From assembly GCF_910586915.1 (NCBI RefSeq), contig NZ_CAJULN010000045.1:1-20483 (forward strand): a stretch of DNA of 20,483 nucleotides, in the 5' to 3' direction. This stretch comes from an uncultured Bacteroides sp. (GTDB taxonomy: Bacteria > Bacteroidota > Bacteroidia > Bacteroidales > Bacteroidaceae). The translations under genes and the position numbers were made by a program. Of the stretch, positions 1 to 8,168 are shown in pieces (the first letter of the stretch is position 1; every line of letters begins with the position of its first letter). The notes under the pieces are model-generated. The model did not search any database. It had not been told where the DNA came from and worked only from the letters and a program-made list of their open reading frames with translations.

Positions 1-843
1 AAACGTTCTACCATTTATGTCAGTCTTGAGCCTTGCTCCCACTACGGAAAAACTCCGCCGTGTGCCGATTTAATCATTGAGAAACAAATTCCGCGCATTG
101 TCATAGGTTGCCAGGACCCTTTTTCAGAGGTAGCCGGACGAGGTATCCGAAAACTACGGAATGCAGGACGAGAAGTCACAGTGGGAGTACTGAAAGAAGA
201 GTGCAAACATCTGATTCGGCGTTTTATTAGTTTCAATACCCTGCATCGTCCCTTCATTACACTGAAATGGGCAGAATCGGCAGACCGCTTCATTGACACA
301 GTACGTACCGACGGCACACCAGTGATACTCTCCTCTCCACTCACCTCCATGTTAGTACACAAAAAAAGAGCAGAAGCCGACGCCATCATGGTAGGCAGAC
401 GAACCGCCCTATTAGACAACCCATCCCTGACTGTACGCAACTGGTATGGACACAATCCGATACGTATCGCATTAGACCGTGCCTTGTCACTTCCAAATGA
501 TTTACAAATATTCGACGGAGAGACTCCAACATTCATCTTTACAGAGCAAGAACGGCCGAAAAAGAAAAACGTCACTTACATCAACATTGATTTCAGCCAT
601 AACCCGTTGACACAAATAATGAAAGAACTGTATCAACGGAAGATTCAATCGTTATTAGTGGAAGGAGGGAGCCAATTACTACAATCTTTCATTGATAGCG
701 CATTGTGGGATGAAATATTTATCGAAAAATGCCCAGACAGGTTATATTCCGGTGTCAAAGCCCCCGAAATAAGCGATAAATTCAGTTATTCGACAGAAGA
801 ACACTTCGGCAGACAGATTTGGCATTACGTTCACCAAGATTAG
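1..843 (+). CDS. ribD: Riboflavin biosynthesis protein RibD, 3' part (deaminase/reductase)
   Basis: Bifunctional enzyme for two riboflavin steps: deamination of the pyrimidinone intermediate, then reduction of its ribosyl side chain. The gene enters the window already in frame, so its start is missing; 280 codons are visible. The deaminase zinc-site segment LEPCSHYGKTPPC is at nt 25-63, with the two Cys ligands at nt 34-36 and 61-63. The His-Ala-Glu half of that site must lie upstream. The reductase domain starts near nt 250 (RPFITLKWAESAD) and contains VHKKRAEADAIMVGRRT, DNPSLTVR and the late LLVEGGSQLLQSF motif, as expected for RibD C-terminal domains. The stop is TAG at 841-843. No terminator is obvious after it, and the next gene has its own promoter. 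The frame is intact in the visible part. Identification is firm. Confidence 0.95.
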   Translation, partial: KRSTIYVSLEPCSHYGKTPPCADLIIEKQIPRIVIGCQDPFSEVAGRGIRKLRNAGREVTVGVLKEECKHLIRRFISFNTLHRPFITLKWAESADRFIDTVRTDGTPVILSSPLTSMLVHKKRAEADAIMVGRRTALLDNPSLTVRNWYGHNPIRIALDRALSLPNDLQIFDGETPTFIFTEQERPKKKNVTYINIDFSHNPLTQIMKELYQRKIQSLLVEGGSQLLQSFIDSALWDEIFIEKCPDRLYSGVKAPEISDKFSYSTEEHFGRQIWHYVHQD

Positions 844-923
844 CTAAAACAGTCCTATTCAAAGAGTTTTACGTCTATAAAAACAGTGTTATTATCTATA
901 ATTTTATATAAAACTTGCCGGTA

Positions 924-957
924 TTGTTCATTATCGGAAAAAATGTTCCTATTTTTG
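924..957 (+). promoter_or_regulatory. Bacteroidetes-type promoter for the DUF6242 lipoprotein gene
   Basis: TATTTTTG at 950-957 matches the Bacteroidetes -7 box TAnnTTTG. A TTG at 924-926 lies 23 nt upstream and could be the -33 element, though the spacing is slightly long. The predicted transcript starts about 20 nt before the ATG at 986. It could drive the DUF6242-uppS-bamA-skp run. Confidence 0.6.
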
Positions 958-985
958 CAACTTGTAAATAAACACAATCTTTCAA

Positions 986-2509
986 ATGAGAATAAAGTTT
1001 TTATCATTCATTGCGAGTTTTTTCATAGTGTCATTCGTTATAACGTCATGCCTTGATGACAATAATAACATCGAATACAGCCCGGATGCAACTATACACG
1101 CATTCAGCCTTGACACAATCGGTTATGGAATAACTTATAAATTCACAATCGACCAACAAAAAGGTGAAATCTATAATGAGGACTCTCTCCCAGTCCGTGC
1201 CGATACCATTATCGACAAGATTCTAATCACAACATTGACTACAACTTCCGGTGTAGTTACAATGAAAGACCAAAACGATAAGGATTCCATTATCAATATC
1301 AATGACTCCATAGACCTTCGCAAACCATTAAAAATTAAAGTGTGGTCGACGGAAGCATTGGCAGGTACATCTCCCAACAAGACAAAAGATTATACCATCA
1401 CAGTACGGGTTCATAAACATGACCCGGATTCGTTGAAATGGAACAACATAGGAACCATTAATAACAATATTACGAAAGAGCAAAAGTCTGTTTATTTTAA
1501 CAATGAGGTTTTTACATACTCGATGGAAAACAATAAGTTGAAAGTATATACCAGCAGTAACTTCATCGACTGGACAACAAGTACAGTAGAAGAATTTAAT
1601 AAACTCCCCAATTCAATCATTGTCCTAAAAGAGATGATATTAGCTACTGTAGATAATAAAGTATATAGTTCAACCAATGGAAAAAGTTGGACTGTTTCCG
1701 ATAAATTCTCCGATGGAGTAATTACATTTATTTCACGGCTGCCCTTCTACAATAAAAAAGATGCAGAAGCAGAAACCGTAGATTATAAAATAACCTATAT
1801 AAAAGAAAAGGATGGAAAAAGATACTTCTATTCCGTTGATGAATCTGATTTTGTAGAAAACAAACCAGAAGGCGAAGGAGAAGTAAGTGCACGTTTTCCT
1901 ATTGACAACATTTCATACGCTACTTTCAAAAAAGGAAATAAATATCAAAACGTTGTAGTAGGAAAACACAATCCGGAGATAAAGATAACTGTAAACGACA
2001 AAGAAGTTCCGGTTACAGTTACATGGGGATATGACGGAGAAAGATGGGTAGAAATAGGTACGACTTCTACTACCGGTTATTGTCCTGGTTTTAAATATCC
2101 GACCATCATCTATTACAATAATCTGTTATATATCTGGGGAGAAAAGTTCGAATCCATTTATGTATCCGACAGCGAAGGCTTTGCATGGAAGCAAGCCAAC
2201 AGAAAGTTCTCATTCCCAAAATACGATTGGAATCAAGCTACAGCCGCAACTTCCACTCCATCCATACCTGAATTCAGAGGAAGAATACAATATTCTGCAA
2301 TACAAGACGAAAACAATCAATATATATATATATTGTTCGGTAAAGAAGCCAATGTTACTTTTGAAGAAACGGTAGAGAAGGAAGAGGAGGAAGACAAGAC
2401 GAAAGCTACTACCACCGTGACACGTACATACAGTCATGACTCAGAAGTTTGGCGCGGACGTCTGAACCAATTATGGTTTGACTTAGCTCCGAAACACGCC
2501 GGTCAATAA
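986..2509 (+). CDS. DUF6242-like surface lipoprotein with Asp-box-like repeats
   Basis: A 507-residue predicted lipoprotein of unknown function. The N terminus is a lipoprotein signal with lipobox ITSC (Cys22) followed by Leu-Asp-Asp, acidic residues that resemble the Bacteroides surface-export signal. Residues about 30-145 look like a beta-sandwich domain ending in DYTITVRVHKHDPDSLKW, as I recall for DUF6242. The C-terminal part is rich in beta strand and carries three loose Asp-box-like turns: SSNFIDW (190-196), SSTNGKSW (228-235) and SDSEGFAW (394-401). These suggest a propeller fold, but this is inference. A lysine/glutamate-rich stretch lies near the C terminus. The gene looks AT-richer than proBA and contains an (AT)7 run at 2320-2333. 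uppS starts 27 nt downstream, so they are probably cotranscribed. Family assignment is from memory; the lipoprotein call is clear. Confidence 0.75.
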   Translation: MRIKFLSFIASFFIVSFVITSCLDDNNNIEYSPDATIHAFSLDTIGYGITYKFTIDQQKGEIYNEDSLPVRADTIIDKILITTLTTTSGVVTMKDQNDKDSIININDSIDLRKPLKIKVWSTEALAGTSPNKTKDYTITVRVHKHDPDSLKWNNIGTINNNITKEQKSVYFNNEVFTYSMENNKLKVYTSSNFIDWTTSTVEEFNKLPNSIIVLKEMILATVDNKVYSSTNGKSWTVSDKFSDGVITFISRLPFYNKKDAEAETVDYKITYIKEKDGKRYFYSVDESDFVENKPEGEGEVSARFPIDNISYATFKKGNKYQNVVVGKHNPEIKITVNDKEVPVTVTWGYDGERWVEIGTTSTTGYCPGFKYPTIIYYNNLLYIWGEKFESIYVSDSEGFAWKQANRKFSFPKYDWNQATAATSTPSIPEFRGRIQYSAIQDENNQYIYILFGKEANVTFEETVEKEEEEDKTKATTTVTRTYSHDSEVWRGRLNQLWFDLAPKHAGQ

Positions 2510-2536
2510 TAACACCCATACGTTTAAAATAAAGTG

Positions 2537-3271
2537 ATGTCTTATATAGTTCAAATAGATAAAACCCGAATACCTCAACACGTAGCCATCATTATGGACG
2601 GTAACGGACGCTGGGCAAAGCAACGAGGAAAAGAACGCACTTATGGTCACCATGCAGGCGCAGAAACGGTACAAAGAATTACCGAAGACGCAGCCCGCTT
2701 AGGAGTGAAGTATTTGACTTTATACACCTTTTCTACCGAGAATTGGAGTCGACCGCAGAGAGAAATAGCTGCTTTGATGAGTTTGCTGTTAGATTCTATC
2801 AAGGAAGAGACGTTGATGAAAAACAATATCCGCTTCGAGGTTATCGGTGATTTCAAGAAATTGCCGGACGAGGTTCAAGAATGCCTGTCATCGTGTATAA
2901 AGCATACTGCCGGAAATACAGGAATGTGCCTGGTATTGGCTCTCAGCTATTCTTCCCGTTGGGAAATAACTGAAGCTGTCCGACAAATAGCAATGCAGAT
3001 AAAAGAAGGAGAACTGTCTCCCGAGCAAATAACAGACGAATGCATCATCTCTCATCTGGAAACCAAATCTATGCCCGATCCGGATTTATTAATCCGCACG
3101 GGAGGAGAAATCCGATTAAGCAACTACCTACTATGGCAATGTGCTTATTCGGAACTTTATTTTTGTGATACCTTCTGGCCCGACTTCGATACAGAAGAAT
3201 TTTACAAAGCTATCTACGAATACCAGCAACGTGAGCGCCGTTTCGGCAAGACCAGTGAACAAATCAGCTAA
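2537..3271 (+). CDS. uppS: Undecaprenyl diphosphate synthase (cis-prenyltransferase)
   Basis: Condenses isopentenyl diphosphate units onto farnesyl diphosphate to make the C55 carrier lipid for peptidoglycan and surface glycans. The 244-residue protein has the family's diagnostic blocks: HVAIIMDGNGRWAKQRG, with the Mg/diphosphate Asp at residue 21; YTFSTENWSRP around 63-73; and the C-terminal RTGGE (187-191) and RLSN (193-196) followed by W200 and E206. The start is placed at ATG 2537 rather than the adjoining in-frame GTG at 2534. The usual NYGGR block is SYSSR here (137-141), a small departure from the textbook motif. It sits between a lipoprotein gene and bamA (30-nt gap). This resembles the proteobacterial uppS...bamA-skp arrangement but without cdsA and rseP. 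Confidence 0.95.
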   Translation: MSYIVQIDKTRIPQHVAIIMDGNGRWAKQRGKERTYGHHAGAETVQRITEDAARLGVKYLTLYTFSTENWSRPQREIAALMSLLLDSIKEETLMKNNIRFEVIGDFKKLPDEVQECLSSCIKHTAGNTGMCLVLALSYSSRWEITEAVRQIAMQIKEGELSPEQITDECIISHLETKSMPDPDLLIRTGGEIRLSNYLLWQCAYSELYFCDTFWPDFDTEEFYKAIYEYQQRERRFGKTSEQIS

Positions 3272-3301
3272 CATAATTCGAAACATCAAATTATAACATA
3301 A

Positions 3302-5956
3302 ATGCATTATCGTATTTCCTTTATATTCATAACGTTTATCTGCCTGTGCTGCTTTGCGACAACAGGTATTGCGCAAAATGCCAGCACCGATGAAGATTCG
3401 AAACCTGTCATCCTATACTCCGGCACACCCAAAAAGTATGAGATAGCGGACATCAAGGTTGAAGGTGTGAAGAACTACGAAGATTATGTATTGGTTGGAC
3501 TATCCGGTCTGTCGGTAGGACAAACAATTAGTGTGCCGGGCGATGAAATCACCGGAGCAATCAAGCGTTATTGGCGTCATGGTCTGTTCTCAAACGTACA
3601 AATCACGGCCGAGAAAATCGAAGGCAACAAAATCTGGTTAAAAATTAACCTGACACAACGTCCGCGTATATCTGAAGTACACTATTATGGTGTGAAGAAA
3701 TCCGAGCGTACGGATTTGGAAGGTAAATTGGGTATGGCAAAAGGATTGCAGATTACTCCGCATACCATAAACCGTGCCAAGACTTTAATCAAGCGCTACT
3801 TTGACGATAAGGGATTTAAGAATGCAGAAGTCATCATCTCACAAAAAGATGACTCTTCCAACGAAAACCAGGTAATTGTCGACATTAATATCGACAAGAA
3901 AGAAAAAATCAAAGTCCACGAGATTCAGATTGCCGGCAATACTGCTATCAAAGACTCCAAGCTGAAACGGGTAATGAAAAAGACCAATGAGAAAGGTAAA
4001 CTTATCAACCTCTTCCGCACTAAGAAATTCGTACCCGAAAACTACGAAGCGGATAAGCAGCTCATCATTGACAAGTATAACGAGTTGGGATATCGTGATG
4101 CTACGATTATCCAGGATAGTATCGCCCAATTCGATGAAAAGACAGTCAACGTATATCTGAACATAGACGAAGGACAGAAGTATTATCTGCGCAATGTGAC
4201 CTGGGTGGGCAACACGCTTTATCCTTCCGAACAGCTGGATTTCCTGCTTCGCATGAAGAAGGGAGATGTCTACAACCAGACATTGCTGAACGAGCGTATC
4301 TCTACGGACGACGATGCAATCGGTAACTTATACTACAATAACGGTTACCTGTTCTATAACCTCGACCCGGTGGAAGTGAACATTGTAGGTGACTCCATTG
4401 ACCTCGAAATGAGAATTTTTGAAGGCCGCCAGGCTACTATCAATAAAATCAACATCAGTGGTAACGACCGTTTGTATGAAAACGTTGTCCGTCGTGAACT
4501 TTTTATCCGTCCGGGACAGTTGTTCAGCAAAGACCACCTGATGCGCTCGTTACGTGAAATCCAGCAGATGGGACACTTTGACCCGGAAAACCTGCAACCG
4601 GATATCCAGCCGGACCCGATAAACGGAACTGTCGATATAGGCTTGCCGTTGACTTCCAAAGCAAACGACCAGGTAGAATTCTCTGCCGGTTGGGGACAAA
4701 CTGGTATCATCGGTAAGTTGAGTTTGAAGTTCACCAACTTCTCTGTAGCCAATCTGCTTCATCCGGGTGAAAACTACCGTGGTATCTTACCGCAGGGCGA
4801 CGGACAGACTTTGACCGTCAGCGGACAAACGAATGCGAAATACTACCAATCCTACAGTATTTCATTCTTCGACCCCTGGTTTGGAGGAAAACGCCCGAAC
4901 TCATTCTCCGTATCGGCATTCTTCTCCGTACAGACGGATATCAGCAGCCGTTGGTACAACGACAGCTATTTCAGCAACTACTACAACAGCCTTTACAGCG
5001 GTTATGGCGGCTACGGTATGTACAACTACAACAATTACAACAACTACGAAAACTATTACGACCCCGACAAATCAATCAAGATGTGGGGACTTTCGATGGG
5101 TTGGGGTAAACGTCTGAAATGGCCCGACGACTACTTCACCCTGTCGGCAGAGTTGGCCTATCAACGTTATAACTTGAGAGACTGGCAATACTTCCCGGTG
5201 ACCAACGGCAAATGTAACGACCTGAGCCTTTCTTTGACTTTGGCACGTAACTCCATCGACAACCCGATTTTCCCGCGCGTAGGTTCCGACTTCTCGTTGT
5301 CTGTGCAAATTACGCCTCCTTATTCACTGATGGATGGCAAAGATTACAAAGGATATTATAGCAATCCTGAGACCGGAAGCATAACCCAAGAGAACATGAA
5401 CAAGCTCCACAGATGGATAGAATACCACAAATGGAAGTTCAAAGCCAAAACCTATACTCCGCTAATGGACTACATTGCGCATCCTAAATGTCTTGTATTG
5501 ATGACGCGTACCGAGTTCGGTCTGTTGGGCCACTACAACCAATACAAGAAATCGCCGTTCGGTACTTTCGACGTCGGCGGTGACGGTATGACCAGTTATT
5601 CAACCTATGCAACAGAAAGCATCGCCCTGCGCGGTTACGAAAACAGCTCATTGACCCCGTATCGTTCCGAAGGTTATGCATACGCCCGTCTGGGTATCGA
5701 ACTAAGATATCCGCTGATGCTCGAAACAAGTACCAACATTTATGTGTTAGGTTTCCTGGAAGCGGGTAATGCATGGCACGATATCAAGAAATTCAATCCG
5801 TTCGAGTTGAAACGTTCCGCCGGTCTCGGTGTACGTATCTTCTTGCCGATGATTGGTATGATGGGTATCGACTGGGCTTACGGTTTCGACAAAGTGTTCG
5901 GTTCCAAACAATATGGCGGAAGTCAATTCCACTTTATTTTAGGACAAGAATTCTAA
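3302..5956 (+). CDS. bamA: Outer-membrane protein assembly factor BamA (Omp85)
   Basis: Central component of the machine that folds and inserts beta-barrel proteins into the outer membrane. The 884-residue protein has a signal peptide (hydrophobic to about residue 24, ending GIAQ). Five POTRA-like repeats occupy roughly 46-445, each opening with a strand and a Gly-Asn or Gly-Val turn, for example IKVEGVKNYED, IQIAGNTAIKD, VTWVGNTLYPS and INISGNDRLYE. The barrel fills the rest, with the Omp85 signature LRGYE (Arg777) and a terminal Phe in FHFILGQEF. It is longer than E. coli BamA, partly through a barrel loop at residues 556-586 very rich in Tyr and Asn. Two skp-like genes follow, the first after 24 nt, fitting a shared role in outer-membrane protein transport. 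Confidence 0.96.
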   Translation: MHYRISFIFITFICLCCFATTGIAQNASTDEDSKPVILYSGTPKKYEIADIKVEGVKNYEDYVLVGLSGLSVGQTISVPGDEITGAIKRYWRHGLFSNVQITAEKIEGNKIWLKINLTQRPRISEVHYYGVKKSERTDLEGKLGMAKGLQITPHTINRAKTLIKRYFDDKGFKNAEVIISQKDDSSNENQVIVDINIDKKEKIKVHEIQIAGNTAIKDSKLKRVMKKTNEKGKLINLFRTKKFVPENYEADKQLIIDKYNELGYRDATIIQDSIAQFDEKTVNVYLNIDEGQKYYLRNVTWVGNTLYPSEQLDFLLRMKKGDVYNQTLLNERISTDDDAIGNLYYNNGYLFYNLDPVEVNIVGDSIDLEMRIFEGRQATINKINISGNDRLYENVVRRELFIRPGQLFSKDHLMRSLREIQQMGHFDPENLQPDIQPDPINGTVDIGLPLTSKANDQVEFSAGWGQTGIIGKLSLKFTNFSVANLLHPGENYRGILPQGDGQTLTVSGQTNAKYYQSYSISFFDPWFGGKRPNSFSVSAFFSVQTDISSRWYNDSYFSNYYNSLYSGYGGYGMYNYNNYNNYENYYDPDKSIKMWGLSMGWGKRLKWPDDYFTLSAELAYQRYNLRDWQYFPVTNGKCNDLSLSLTLARNSIDNPIFPRVGSDFSLSVQITPPYSLMDGKDYKGYYSNPETGSITQENMNKLHRWIEYHKWKFKAKTYTPLMDYIAHPKCLVLMTRTEFGLLGHYNQYKKSPFGTFDVGGDGMTSYSTYATESIALRGYENSSLTPYRSEGYAYARLGIELRYPLMLETSTNIYVLGFLEAGNAWHDIKKFNPFELKRSAGLGVRIFLPMIGMMGIDWAYGFDKVFGSKQYGGSQFHFILGQEF

Positions 5957-5980
5957 TTGTATCACAAAAAACCAAACGTT

Positions 5981-6496
5981 ATGAGAAAATCTGTTCTATT
6001 AATCATGTTGCTGTTTGCAGTCGGCCTGGCGGCAAACGCACAGAAATTCGCACTGATCGATACGGAATATATCATGAAAAATATTCCAGTTGCCCAAAAA
6101 GCCAACGAGCAAATGCAAACGGCCACGAAGAGATACCAGGGCGAAGTGGAAGCGCTGGCAAGGGAAGCACAAAGGATGTTTCAAGACTATCAAGCGAAAT
6201 CTTCAGCTCTTTCCGCCACCCAAAGGACAAAGAAAGAAGACGAAATCGTAGCCAAAGAAAAAGAAGCAGCCGAACTGAAACGCAAATACTTCGGTCCCGA
6301 AGGTGAACTGGCGAAGTTGAGAGACCGGCTGCTGACTCCTATTCAGGACGATATTTACGAAGCCGTGAAAGCCGTATCGCAACAACACGGATACGACATG
6401 GTAGTAGACAGAGCCTCTGCGGCAGGTATAATTTTTGCACATCCTCGTATAGATATCAGCGATGAAATACTAAGAAAATTAGGATATTCAAATTAA
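5981..6496 (+). CDS. Skp/OmpH-like periplasmic chaperone, first copy
   Basis: Predicted periplasmic chaperone that holds unfolded outer-membrane proteins for delivery to BamA. It has 171 residues with a signal peptide cleaved near ANAQ, then the OmpH opening KFALIDTEYIMKNIP. A long charged helical stretch (about residues 40-115, rich in Lys, Glu, Ala and Gln) forms the tentacle coiled coil. The closing strand region is GYDMVVDRASAAGIIFAHPRID. The start is ATG 5981; an in-frame TTG at 5957 is too close to the bamA stop and would put extra charged residues before the signal peptide. The gene lies 24 nt after bamA and 57 nt before a paralogue of the same length. OmpH family membership is clear; which copy, if either, is the functional equivalent of E. 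coli Skp is unknown. Confidence 0.9.
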   Translation: MRKSVLLIMLLFAVGLAANAQKFALIDTEYIMKNIPVAQKANEQMQTATKRYQGEVEALAREAQRMFQDYQAKSSALSATQRTKKEDEIVAKEKEAAELKRKYFGPEGELAKLRDRLLTPIQDDIYEAVKAVSQQHGYDMVVDRASAAGIIFAHPRIDISDEILRKLGYSN

Positions 6497-6501
6497 TTTC
6501 A

Positions 6502-6509
6502 TACATTTG
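6502..6509 (+). promoter_or_regulatory. Candidate -7 box before the second skp-like gene
   Basis: TACATTTG at 6502-6509 matches TAnnTTTG and lies 44 nt before the ATG at 6554. No convincing -33 TTG is seen at the right distance. It may be an extra internal promoter giving the second chaperone its own transcript. Confidence 0.45.
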
Positions 6510-6553
6510 CAGCAAGAAACAACTAAAAATCATTCAAAATAAATTATAGAACT

Positions 6554-7069
6554 ATGCTTAAAAAAATTGCACTTGTAGTATTGCTTGCACTCCCAATGGG
6601 TGTATTTGCACAAAACCTGAAATTCGGTCATATCAATGCACAGGAAATCATCACTGTGATGCCCGAATTCGCCAAAGCTCAATCTGACATTCAAGCACTG
6701 GAAAAACAGCTTATGGACGAACTTCAGAGAACCCAGGAAGAATTCAACAAGAAATACCAGGAATTCCAACAGGCAATTGCCAAAGACTCCCTTCCCGCCA
6801 ACATTGCCGAAAGAAGACAAAAAGAGTTGCAGGACATGATGCAGAGACAAGAACAATTCCAGCAGGAAGCACAACAGCAGATGGTGAAAGCACAAAATGA
6901 TGCGATGGCTCCTATCTATAAAAAGTTGGACGATGCTATCAAAGCGGTTGGAGCAGCCGAAGGAGTGATTTACATCTTCGACCTTGCAAGAACTCCGATT
7001 CCTTACGTGAACGAAGCACAAAGCATCAACTTGACCAACAAAATCAAAGCACATCTTGGTATCAAATAA
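6554..7069 (+). CDS. Skp/OmpH-like periplasmic chaperone, second copy
   Basis: Second OmpH-family protein, also 171 residues, with a signal peptide ending GVFAQ and the family opening LKFGHINAQEIITVMPE. The middle section (about 40-115) is a Gln/Glu/Lys-rich coiled coil with repeated QQ and EFQQ patterns. The C-terminal strand region is GVIYIFDLARTPIPYVN. It is clearly a paralogue of the preceding gene, but the coiled-coil sequences differ greatly, so this is an old duplication rather than a recent one. Together with bamA it forms an outer-membrane protein assembly cluster. A strong intrinsic terminator begins 31 nt after the stop and closes the block. A candidate promoter sits just upstream of this copy. 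Confidence 0.9.
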   Translation: MLKKIALVVLLALPMGVFAQNLKFGHINAQEIITVMPEFAKAQSDIQALEKQLMDELQRTQEEFNKKYQEFQQAIAKDSLPANIAERRQKELQDMMQRQEQFQQEAQQQMVKAQNDAMAPIYKKLDDAIKAVGAAEGVIYIFDLARTPIPYVNEAQSINLTNKIKAHLGIK

Positions 7070-7100
7070 AGACCGTTCACCAAGAACAGGAAAATAAGAA

Positions 7101-7146
7101 AGAGAAAGCGCAAGAAGTTCATACTTCTTGCGCTTTCTCTTTTTTT
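7101..7146 (+). terminator. Rho-independent terminator after the bamA-skp block
   Basis: A perfect 17-bp inverted repeat (left arm 7101-7117, right arm 7124-7140) has a 6-nt loop TTCATA. It is followed by a run of T through 7146. The arms carry the GC core GCGCAAG/CTTGCGC. This is the strongest + strand terminator in the window. Its right arm overlaps the likely -33 element of the murI promoter. Confidence 0.93.
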
Positions 7147-7158
7147 GGCGTACATTTG
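7128..7158 (+). promoter_or_regulatory. Promoter for murI
   Basis: TTG at 7128-7130, a 20-nt spacer and TACATTTG at 7151-7158 match the Bacteroidetes -33/-7 arrangement. The predicted leader before the ATG at 7181 is only about 15 nt. The -33 element lies inside the terminator's right arm. Confidence 0.65.
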
Positions 7159-7180
7159 CGTATGTAAAACTCCGTATATT

Positions 7181-8023
7181 ATGAAGCAACATCTATCACA
7201 GATACCCGGCCCTATCGGTGTGTTCGACTCTGGCTACGGCGGTCTGACCATTCTGGACAAGATAAGAGAGGTACTGCCGGAATACGACTACATCTACCTG
7301 GGCGACAATGCGCGCGCGCCCTACGGGCCACGTTCTTTCGAGGTTGTATATGAATTTACCCGACAAGCCGTCAGCAAACTGTTTGAGATGGGATGCCACT
7401 TGGTTATATTGGCCTGCAACACAGCCTCCGCCAAAGCCCTGCGCAGCATTCAAATGAACGACCTGCCGGCCATCGACCCGTCGCGCCGTGTGCTTGGAGT
7501 TATCCGTCCTACGGTAGAGTGCGTGGGAGCCATCAGCAGAAACCGCCACATCGGCGTACTGGCAACAGCAGGAACCATCAAATCCGAATCCTATCCATTG
7601 GAGATACACAAGCTGTTTCCCGACATACAGGTGAGCGGGGAAGCGTGTCCCATGTGGGTTCCGTTGGTCGAGAACAACGAATATCAAAACGAAGGGGCCG
7701 ATTATTTCATCCGCAAATACATCGACCGGTTACTTTCAAAAGACCCGCAGATAGACACCGTAATTCTCGGATGTACACACTTTCCGCTCCTTCTCCCCAA
7801 AATACGGCAATACATTGCCAAAGACATCAACGTTGTCGCACAAGGCGAATATGTGGCGGAAAGTCTGAAAGACTACCTGAAAAGACATCCCGAAATGGAA
7901 GCCAAATGCACGAAAAGCGGAAATTGCCAATTTTATACGACGGAAGCCGAAGAGAAATTCTCGGAATCGGCGTCCACCTTCTTAAACCGGCAGATAAGCG
8001 TAAAACGCATCGCGCTCGAATAA
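7181..8023 (+). CDS. murI: Glutamate racemase
   Basis: Interconverts L- and D-glutamate, supplying D-Glu for the peptidoglycan stem peptide in the cytoplasm. The 280-residue product has both catalytic cysteines in their family motifs: LACNTAS (Cys79) and ILGCTHFPLL (Cys198). It also has the N-terminal GVFDSGYGGLTIL with the Asp16-Ser17 pair. The size is normal for the family. The start is ATG 7181; an in-frame TTG at 7145 lies in the terminator T-run and upstream of the predicted transcription start, so it is rejected. No second gene follows closely: the next 288 nt hold a large palindromic element and then a small DUF2007 gene. Confidence 0.96.
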   Translation: MKQHLSQIPGPIGVFDSGYGGLTILDKIREVLPEYDYIYLGDNARAPYGPRSFEVVYEFTRQAVSKLFEMGCHLVILACNTASAKALRSIQMNDLPAIDPSRRVLGVIRPTVECVGAISRNRHIGVLATAGTIKSESYPLEIHKLFPDIQVSGEACPMWVPLVENNEYQNEGADYFIRKYIDRLLSKDPQIDTVILGCTHFPLLLPKIRQYIAKDINVVAQGEYVAESLKDYLKRHPEMEAKCTKSGNCQFYTTEAEEKFSESASTFLNRQISVKRIALE

Positions 8024-8043
8024 ACATTATCCCCCGTTTTACG

Positions 8044-8168
8044 GCGCTGTATGACCGATTTGCAGCGCATATATATCCTATTTCTACGGTATATATCTCC
8101 TGCGTGCAGCATCTATATGTCCTACCTCCAGCACATATAGATGCTGCACGCAGGAGATATATGCGCTG
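8044..8168. repeat. Composite palindromic element with three hairpins
   Basis: The core is a perfect 30-bp inverted repeat: left arm 8091-8120, right arm 8133-8162, 12-nt loop. A second 12-bp pairing, CAGCGCATATAT (8063-8074) with ATATATGCGCTG (8157-8168), encloses the core and competes for part of its right arm. Two smaller hairpins lie to the left: GCGCTG (8044-8049) with CAGCGC (8063-8068), and an ATATAT stem (8069-8076 with 8090-8096). The three loops are 12-13 nt, and two are similar (CCTATTTCTACGG and CCTACCTCCAGC). There is no T-run on either side, so it is not a classic terminator. It has the look of a genomic interspersed palindrome, but copy number cannot be judged here. Confidence 0.85.

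Noticed and set aside
2318..2335. Perfect 18-nt AT palindrome in the DUF6242 gene as a regulatory site
   Set aside because: It is a simple (AT)n tract inside coding sequence; self-complementarity is automatic. Only its slippage potential is kept as a note.
4354..4762. Overlapping - strand open frames inside bamA
   Set aside because: They lie opposite the POTRA and barrel coding region, which is continuous and well supported.
7145..7180. Upstream TTG start extending murI by 12 residues
   Set aside because: The TTG lies in the terminator T-run and ahead of the predicted transcription start; ATG 7181 gives the normal N terminus.
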